From the NCBI RefSeq assembly GCF_003815975.1, contig NZ_CP033932.1, positions 1,775,001 through 1,839,000 on the forward strand: DNA of 64,000 bases, read 5' to 3'. The stretch's first letter is position 1. Each line of letters begins with the position of its first letter. Origin of the DNA: Chryseobacterium bernardetii. Its GTDB lineage: Bacteria; Bacteroidota; Bacteroidia; Flavobacteriales; Weeksellaceae. Of this stretch, positions 61,604-64,000 are shown in pieces. The position numbers and the translations under genes are program-made. The notes under the pieces were generated by a model. That model made no database searches. It saw only the letters and a program-made list of their open reading frames with translations, and was not told the DNA's origin.

Positions 61604-62734
61604 ATGAATATTGGAATTATTGGGGCAGGAACCATGGGTGTTGGAATTGCCCAGGTAGCTGCAACAGCAGGATGCAGGGTCGTTTTATTCGATGCTAATG
61701 CTCCACAAATAGATAAAGCACTTACAGGTTTAGAGAAAACCCTTCAGAAATTGGCTGAAAAAGGTAAAATTTCTCAGGAAAAAGCAACAGAGATCAGAAA
61801 CAATATCGTAAAAGGCGAAGCATTGCAAGATTTAAAAGATTCTGATTTAGTCATCGAAGCGATCATTGAAAACAAAGACATTAAAACCAAAGTGTTTACA
61901 GAACTTGAAACTCACGTTTCTGAAAACTGTATCATCGGTTCCAATACATCATCTATTTCTATCACCTCTCTGGGTGCAGAACTAAAGAAACCCGAGCGTT
62001 TCATCGGGATTCATTTCTTCAATCCGGCTCCGTTGATGCCTTTAGTGGAAGTCATTCCCTCTTTATTAACAGAAAAAACATTGCCTGAAAAAATATACAA
62101 CCTCATGAAAGACTGGGGAAAAACTCCTGTTATTGCTAAAGATATTCCCGGATTTATCGTCAACAGAATAGCCCGTCCATACTATGGTGAGGCCTTAAGA
62201 ATTGTTGAGGAGAACATTGCAACACCGGAACAGGTAGATGAAGCAATGAAAACCCTAGGAAACTTTAAAATGGGACCTTTTGAATTAATGGATCTTATTG
62301 GAGTGGATGTTAACTTTGCCGTAACAACAACGGTTTATAAAGATTATTTCTATGATCCTAAATATAAACCGTCTTTACTTCAACAGAGAATGTCTGAAGC
62401 TAAACTTCATGGCAGAAAAACAGGAAAAGGCTTTTATGATTACAGTGAAGGAGTTGTAAAACCGGAAGCACAGAAAGATGATGCGCTTTATCAACAGATA
62501 TTTTTAAGAATCATTTCAATGCTCATCAATGAAGCTGTGGAAGCTAAAAGATTAGGCGTTGCCAATGATGAAGATATTGAACTGGCCATGCAGAAAGGAG
62601 TAAATTATCCAAAAGGATTATTAGCTTGGGGGAAGGAAATCGGATACTCCAAAATCTCTGAAACCCTACATAACCTTTACAATGAATATCAGGAAGAAAG
62701 GTACAGACAAAGTCCTTTACTTCGTAAACTATAA
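61604..62734 (+). CDS. paaH: 3-hydroxyacyl-CoA dehydrogenase
   Basis: The 376-residue product has an NAD-binding Rossmann start (IGIIGAGTMGVGIAQVAATA), ENCIIGSNTSSISITSLG, and then GIHFFNPAPLMPLVEVIP with the catalytic His. The C-terminal dimer domain has DIPGFIVNRIARPYYGEALR and GPFELMDLIGVDVNFAVT. In the phenylacetate pathway it oxidises the 3-hydroxyadipyl-CoA intermediate. It lies behind paaG with a repeat-bearing gap, and the small unknown gene follows. Confidence 0.94.
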   Translation: MNIGIIGAGTMGVGIAQVAATAGCRVVLFDANAPQIDKALTGLEKTLQKLAEKGKISQEKATEIRNNIVKGEALQDLKDSDLVIEAIIENKDIKTKVFTELETHVSENCIIGSNTSSISITSLGAELKKPERFIGIHFFNPAPLMPLVEVIPSLLTEKTLPEKIYNLMKDWGKTPVIAKDIPGFIVNRIARPYYGEALRIVEENIATPEQVDEAMKTLGNFKMGPFELMDLIGVDVNFAVTTTVYKDYFYDPKYKPSLLQQRMSEAKLHGRKTGKGFYDYSEGVVKPEAQKDDALYQQIFLRIISMLINEAVEAKRLGVANDEDIELAMQKGVNYPKGLLAWGKEIGYSKISETLHNLYNEYQEERYRQSPLLRKL

Positions 62735-62736
62735 TA

Positions 62737-62827
62737 AATGTAACAACGTATCGGTTTACCAATATAACAATGCTGAATTTATCAACGTATTTATTGGGAC
62801 TCTGCCAGGTTGTTATATTGCTACATT
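62737..62827. repeat. paa intergenic repeat, copy 5 (partial inverted pair)
   Basis: Left arm 62737-62772 (AATGTAACAACGTATCGG...) and a shorter right arm near 62807-62827 (TGTTATATTGCTACATT). It lies between paaH and the 105-residue gene. Confidence 0.65.
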
Positions 62828-62831
62828 AAAA

Positions 62832-63149
62832 ATGAATATAGAAGAATTCAGAGCTGAATTGGAAACAAGGCTTATTATTGAAAAACAGTATTTAACCCAA
62901 AGAGCTTCTTCCATGGAAAGTCAGGAAAGACTGGAATTATTGGGAGAGTTTAATGAAAAATACAGAGTATTGATTAATAGATTAGCCAATGAAAATGGGA
63001 TTGATTTAAATGCAGTTTATGAAGAAGAAGAAAACAGTTCTGTCAATTCCGATACCCATCTTTCATATGAACAGGTGATTTTTGGTAAAACCATGAGCAT
63101 TTACGATAGATTATCTGATGAATTATATGAAGAAATAACAAACGAATAG
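62832..63149 (+). CDS. Small helical protein in the paa operon, unknown
   Basis: No family is recognised. The ATG at 62832 gives 105 residues: MNIEEFRAELETRLIIEKQY, then a long predicted helix to residue ~60 and an acidic stretch (EEEENSSVNSD), ending LSDELYEEITNE. It has no signal or membrane segment. The longer frame from 62682 runs into paaH and the repeat and is rejected. The gene ends 5 bp before paaI on the same strand, which implies co-transcription and perhaps a role with phenylacetate catabolism. It could also be a lineage-specific filler gene. Confidence 0.6.
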   Translation: MNIEEFRAELETRLIIEKQYLTQRASSMESQERLELLGEFNEKYRVLINRLANENGIDLNAVYEEEENSSVNSDTHLSYEQVIFGKTMSIYDRLSDELYEEITNE

Positions 63150-63154
63150 TAGAA

Positions 63155-63568
63155 ATGAACCCAAGACAAGTTGCAGATTATATGTTCAATCAGGATAATT
63201 TTTCCCAATGGATGAATATTAAAATGATTGAAGTAAAAGAAAATTACTGTTTAATAGAAATGCCCATCAAGAAAGATATGATTAACGGGCTTAAAACAGT
63301 TCATGGAGGTGTTACTTTTGCCTTTGCAGATTCCGCGTTAGCTTTTTCTTCCAACAACACGGGGGATGCAGCAGTAGCACTGAACTGTATTATCAATTTT
63401 ACCAAAGCAGGAAAAGAAGGTGATATCTTCAGAGCAGAAAGTATTTTAGTGAATGATACCAGAAAAACAGCTGTTTATGATATTAAAATCACCAATCAGA
63501 ATAATGAGCTGATTGCAAAATTTGTGGGAACAGTCTACAAAATAGGGAAAAAAGTAACTGAACTATAA
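63155..63568 (+). CDS. paaI: PaaI-family acyl-CoA thioesterase
   Basis: The 137-residue hotdog-fold product has the signature GLKTVHGGVTFAFADSALAF, with HGG and the catalytic Asp, and ends in a hotdog strand (ELIAKFVGTVYKIGKK). PaaI hydrolyses stalled ring-hydroxylated phenylacetyl-CoA esters, freeing CoA. It follows the 105-residue gene by 5 bp. It is the last intact paa gene seen. Confidence 0.92.
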   Translation: MNPRQVADYMFNQDNFSQWMNIKMIEVKENYCLIEMPIKKDMINGLKTVHGGVTFAFADSALAFSSNNTGDAAVALNCIINFTKAGKEGDIFRAESILVNDTRKTAVYDIKITNQNNELIAKFVGTVYKIGKKVTEL

Positions 63569-63572
63569 GTTC

Positions 63573-63607
63573 AATGTAACAATATAGCAGTATACCAATG
63601 TAACAAT
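63573..63607. repeat. paa intergenic repeat, copy 6 (single arm)
   Basis: 35 bp that follow the family consensus, starting AATGTAACAATATAGCAG. No right arm is seen. It lies just after paaI. Confidence 0.7.
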
Positions 63608-63634
63608 AATGAAATAAATTAATTTCCGACACAA

Positions 63635-63990
63635 ATGATAAATTTCGAGAATAATTCATTAATTGAGAAAACTGTTCAATTTTCTTTAGATATAACTGAA
63701 TTTTGTGAATTATTAGAGGAAAAAGAAAATTCGTTATAGCAAAACAACTATTACGTTCCGAAACAAGCATAGGAGCAAATGCTTTTGAAGCAAAAAAAAA
63801 CCACAGCGAGAACGATTTTGTAAATAGAATTAAAATTGCAGCTAAAGAACTGGAAAACCAAATATTAGCTATATCTGTGTAAACATTCTAAAAACATATC
63901 CTTTTGAGGAAAAATTAGAAATTAAGATTACAGAGATTGGAAAGATTATATATATAAAATATCAAGTACAAGTTTAAATAAAAATCAATC
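63635..63990 (+). pseudogene. Decayed four-helix-bundle (IVP/S23-type) gene
   Basis: Three frames in series carry parts of one protein. The first, 63635-63739, reads MINFENNSLIEKTV, FSLDITEFCELLEEKE and stops. The second, 63733-63882, reads VIAKQLLRSETSIGANAFEA and NDFVNRIKIAAKEL and stops. The third, from 63894, reads TYPFEEKLEIKITEIGKII. KQLLRS-TSIGAN is the core motif of four-helix-bundle proteins known from rRNA intervening sequences and elsewhere. The segment between the second and third parts is shortened. At least two frameshifts and a deletion disable it. Protein function is unknown even for intact members. Confidence 0.75.
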
Positions 63991-64000
63991 AATCTAGTAT

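Noticed and set aside
54748-63607. Regularly similar 35-bp sequences in the paa region taken as a CRISPR array.
   Set aside because: They are separated by whole genes, degenerate and in inverted pairs, and no cas genes are near.
63489-63770. 93-codon minus-strand frame at the window end.
   Set aside because: It is antisense to paaI and the pseudogene and has no family features.

Overview
The window looks like a chromosomal segment of a flavobacterium, most probably Chryseobacterium or a close relative. The evidence is low-GC DNA, type IX secretion (T9SS) sorting domains, TAnnTTTG-type -7 promoter elements, bacillithiol synthesis (bshA), Bacteroidetes-only DUF families (DUF2851, DUF4254, DUF4292), GH92/GH3 hydrolases and a phenylacetate catabolic operon. 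All calls come from reading the sequence and translations; no database search was run.

Layout. 0-0.35 kb: a 5S rRNA and its terminator, probably the end of an rRNA operon. 0.49-0.6 kb: a structured element resembling the Flavo-1 RNA family. 0.7-7.2 kb: single genes for a T9SS cargo protein, a starch-type 4-alpha-glucanotransferase, two small secreted proteins and ferritin. 7.3-13.6 kb: an AddA/RecB-like helicase-nuclease, two tandem CarboxypepD_reg-like exported proteins and a SIMPL protein. 13.6-18.6 kb, minus strand: GH3/NagZ-like hydrolase, bshA, DUF2851, a PspC-like protein and a GNAT acetyltransferase. 19.4-26.5 kb, minus strand: envelope genes (flippase, nucleotidyltransferase, DUF4292 lipoprotein, degenerate EnvC-type protein, TatA, DUF4254, lipoprotein) ending with ribA. 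26.7-34.5 kb: dihydroorotase, GH92 mannosidase, a dienoyl-CoA-reductase-type SDR, an M1 peptidase and an EEP-family hydrolase. 34.5-39.1 kb: an OmpR-type two-component system divergent from a TonB-dependent receptor, with 11-bp phased TTAAC repeats between them. 39.2-45.1 kb: a second M1 peptidase, a PAP2 phosphatase with an outer-membrane-like tail, and tandem M43 metalloprotease lipoproteins. 45.4-48 kb: membrane protein, NarX-like kinase, LuxR-type regulator and a hypothetical gene. 48.16-48.32 kb: an overlooked 50-residue peptide gene with a Gly-Gly leader and six cysteines. 48.5-51.1 kb: clpB.

51.5-63.6 kb holds the phenylacetate module: tetR, paaK, paaE, paaA, (a 980-residue ELWxxDGT/T9SS protein), paaB, paaC, paaD, paaG, paaH, a 105-residue unknown and paaI. 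PaaK activates phenylacetate to its CoA ester, PaaABCE (with PaaD for maturation) epoxidises the ring, PaaG isomerises the epoxide, PaaH oxidises a later hydroxyacyl-CoA, and PaaI is a salvage thioesterase. PaaZ and the thiolase are not in the window. The gaps carry related 35-bp repeats, often as inverted pairs. The window ends in a decayed four-helix-bundle (IVP/S23-type) gene.

The least explained items are the cysteine-rich leader peptide, the phased operator in front of the TonB receptor, the large surface-protein gene inside the paa operon, and the paa intergenic repeat family.
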